A DNA stretch of 6,460 nt from NCBI GenBank assembly GCA_947461645.1, contig CANHMN010000102.1, positions 1 to 6,460 on the forward strand. The letters are read 5' to 3'. Below the pieces are notes generated by a model that was not told where the DNA came from, ran no database searches, and worked only from the letters and a program-made list of their open reading frames with translations. The stretch comes from Chitinophagaceae bacterium (lineage in GTDB: Bacteria; Bacteroidota; Bacteroidia; Chitinophagales; Chitinophagaceae). How positions within the stretch are numbered: position 1 is the first letter of the stretch; the number at the start of each line of letters is the position of its first letter. The position numbers and the translations under genes were made by a program. Of this stretch, positions 6,176 through 6,460 are shown piece after piece.

Positions 6176-6460
6176 TTATTCTTCACCCTCTTGATGTAAC
6201 TCATCCAACAATAACCTGGTTTTAGCCAACCCAATCAATTCTATCAATTCTTCTGGTTTGGCTAGTTTAATGTTTGCTATAGATTTAAACCGCTGAAGTA
6301 AAGTTGTTATGGTTTGATCCCCAATGCCTTTTATTTCACCAAGTACTGTTTGCAAAGCACTTTTACTTCTTTTGTTTCTATGAAAGGTTATGCCAAAGCG
6401 ATGAACCTCATCTCTGATTCTTCTGATTAATTTTAATCCCTCACCATCCCAAGGCAACAA
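6176..6460 (-). CDS. uvrC: UvrC, excinuclease ABC subunit C, C-terminal part
   Basis: The last 94 codons of uvrC are read leftwards, with the stop codon (TAA) at 6176-6178. The frame is open at the right edge, so the leucine codon at 6458-6460 is internal and not a start. UvrC makes the two incisions around DNA lesions in nucleotide excision repair after UvrB loading. Visible here are the end of the RNase H-like 3' nuclease domain, RIRDEVHRFGITFHR (14-28) followed by NKRSK, whose histidine in RDExHRF probably belongs to the catalytic set. The tandem helix-hairpin-helix DNA-binding region follows: first hairpin IKGIGDQTITTLLQRF (43-58), second about 70-88 ending IGLAKTRLLLDEL. The GIY-YIG domain, UVR region and most of the nuclease domain are outside the window. 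It is convergent to gldN, with 65 bp between the two stop codons, and appears to have no role in secretion. Confidence 0.94.
   Translation of the reverse strand: MLPWDGEGLKLIRRIRDEVHRFGITFHRNKRSKSALQTVLGEIKGIGDQTITTLLQRFKSIANIKLAKPEELIELIGLAKTRLLLDELHQEGEE

Noticed and set aside
1..6460. CRISPR array, tRNA/rRNA gene, insertion sequence or attachment site
   Set aside because: No regularly spaced repeats, terminal inverted repeats, transposase-like frame or tRNA-like cloverleaf was seen; the window is almost fully occupied by ordinary chromosomal genes.

Overview
The window is a piece of a Bacteroidota chromosome and holds a complete gldK-gldL-gldM-gldN operon. These genes encode the trans-envelope core and motor of the type IX secretion system (T9SS), which also drives gliding motility in many members of the phylum. 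The assignment rests on four consecutive recognisable families, an AT-rich composition, a Bacteroidota-type promoter (TTG, 19 nt, TAnnTTTG) and the absence of Shine-Dalgarno sequences before the starts. The GldM N-terminus resembles what I recall from Chitinophagia/Sphingobacteriia-like lineages, but I cannot fix the genus.

Layout: positions 1-1166 (+) are the 3' part of a gene for a YyaL/SPATA20-family protein (DUF255 thioredoxin-like plus six-hairpin-glycosidase-like region), cut by the left edge. Positions 1167-1303 are an AT-rich spacer carrying a good promoter candidate. The operon follows: gldK (1304-2605, outer-membrane lipoprotein with a SUMF1/FGE-like fold), gldL (2715-3458, inner-membrane motor stator protein), gldM (3529-5076, single-span protein with a long periplasmic shaft) and gldN (5094-6110, exported periplasmic ring protein). 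A rho-independent terminator at 6133-6161 closes the operon. Positions 6176-6460 (-) are the convergent 3' end of uvrC, cut by the right edge.

How the genes work together (established for the family): GldL and GldM form the proton-motive-force driven inner-membrane motor. GldM spans the periplasm and contacts the GldK-GldN ring beneath the outer membrane, passing energy to the outer-membrane translocon and the gliding machinery. The translocon (SprA/Sov), PorV, SprE/PorW, SprT, GldJ and cargo proteins are not in this window. The flanking genes are housekeeping genes with no evident T9SS role.

I found no undescribed system here. The points worth a second look are finer ones: loss of the FGE cysteine site in GldK, a repeated LxxLNxxY motif in the GldL cytoplasmic tail, conservation of the proposed proton-path charged residues, the very short predicted gldK leader, and a substituted WN motif in the YyaL-like protein.
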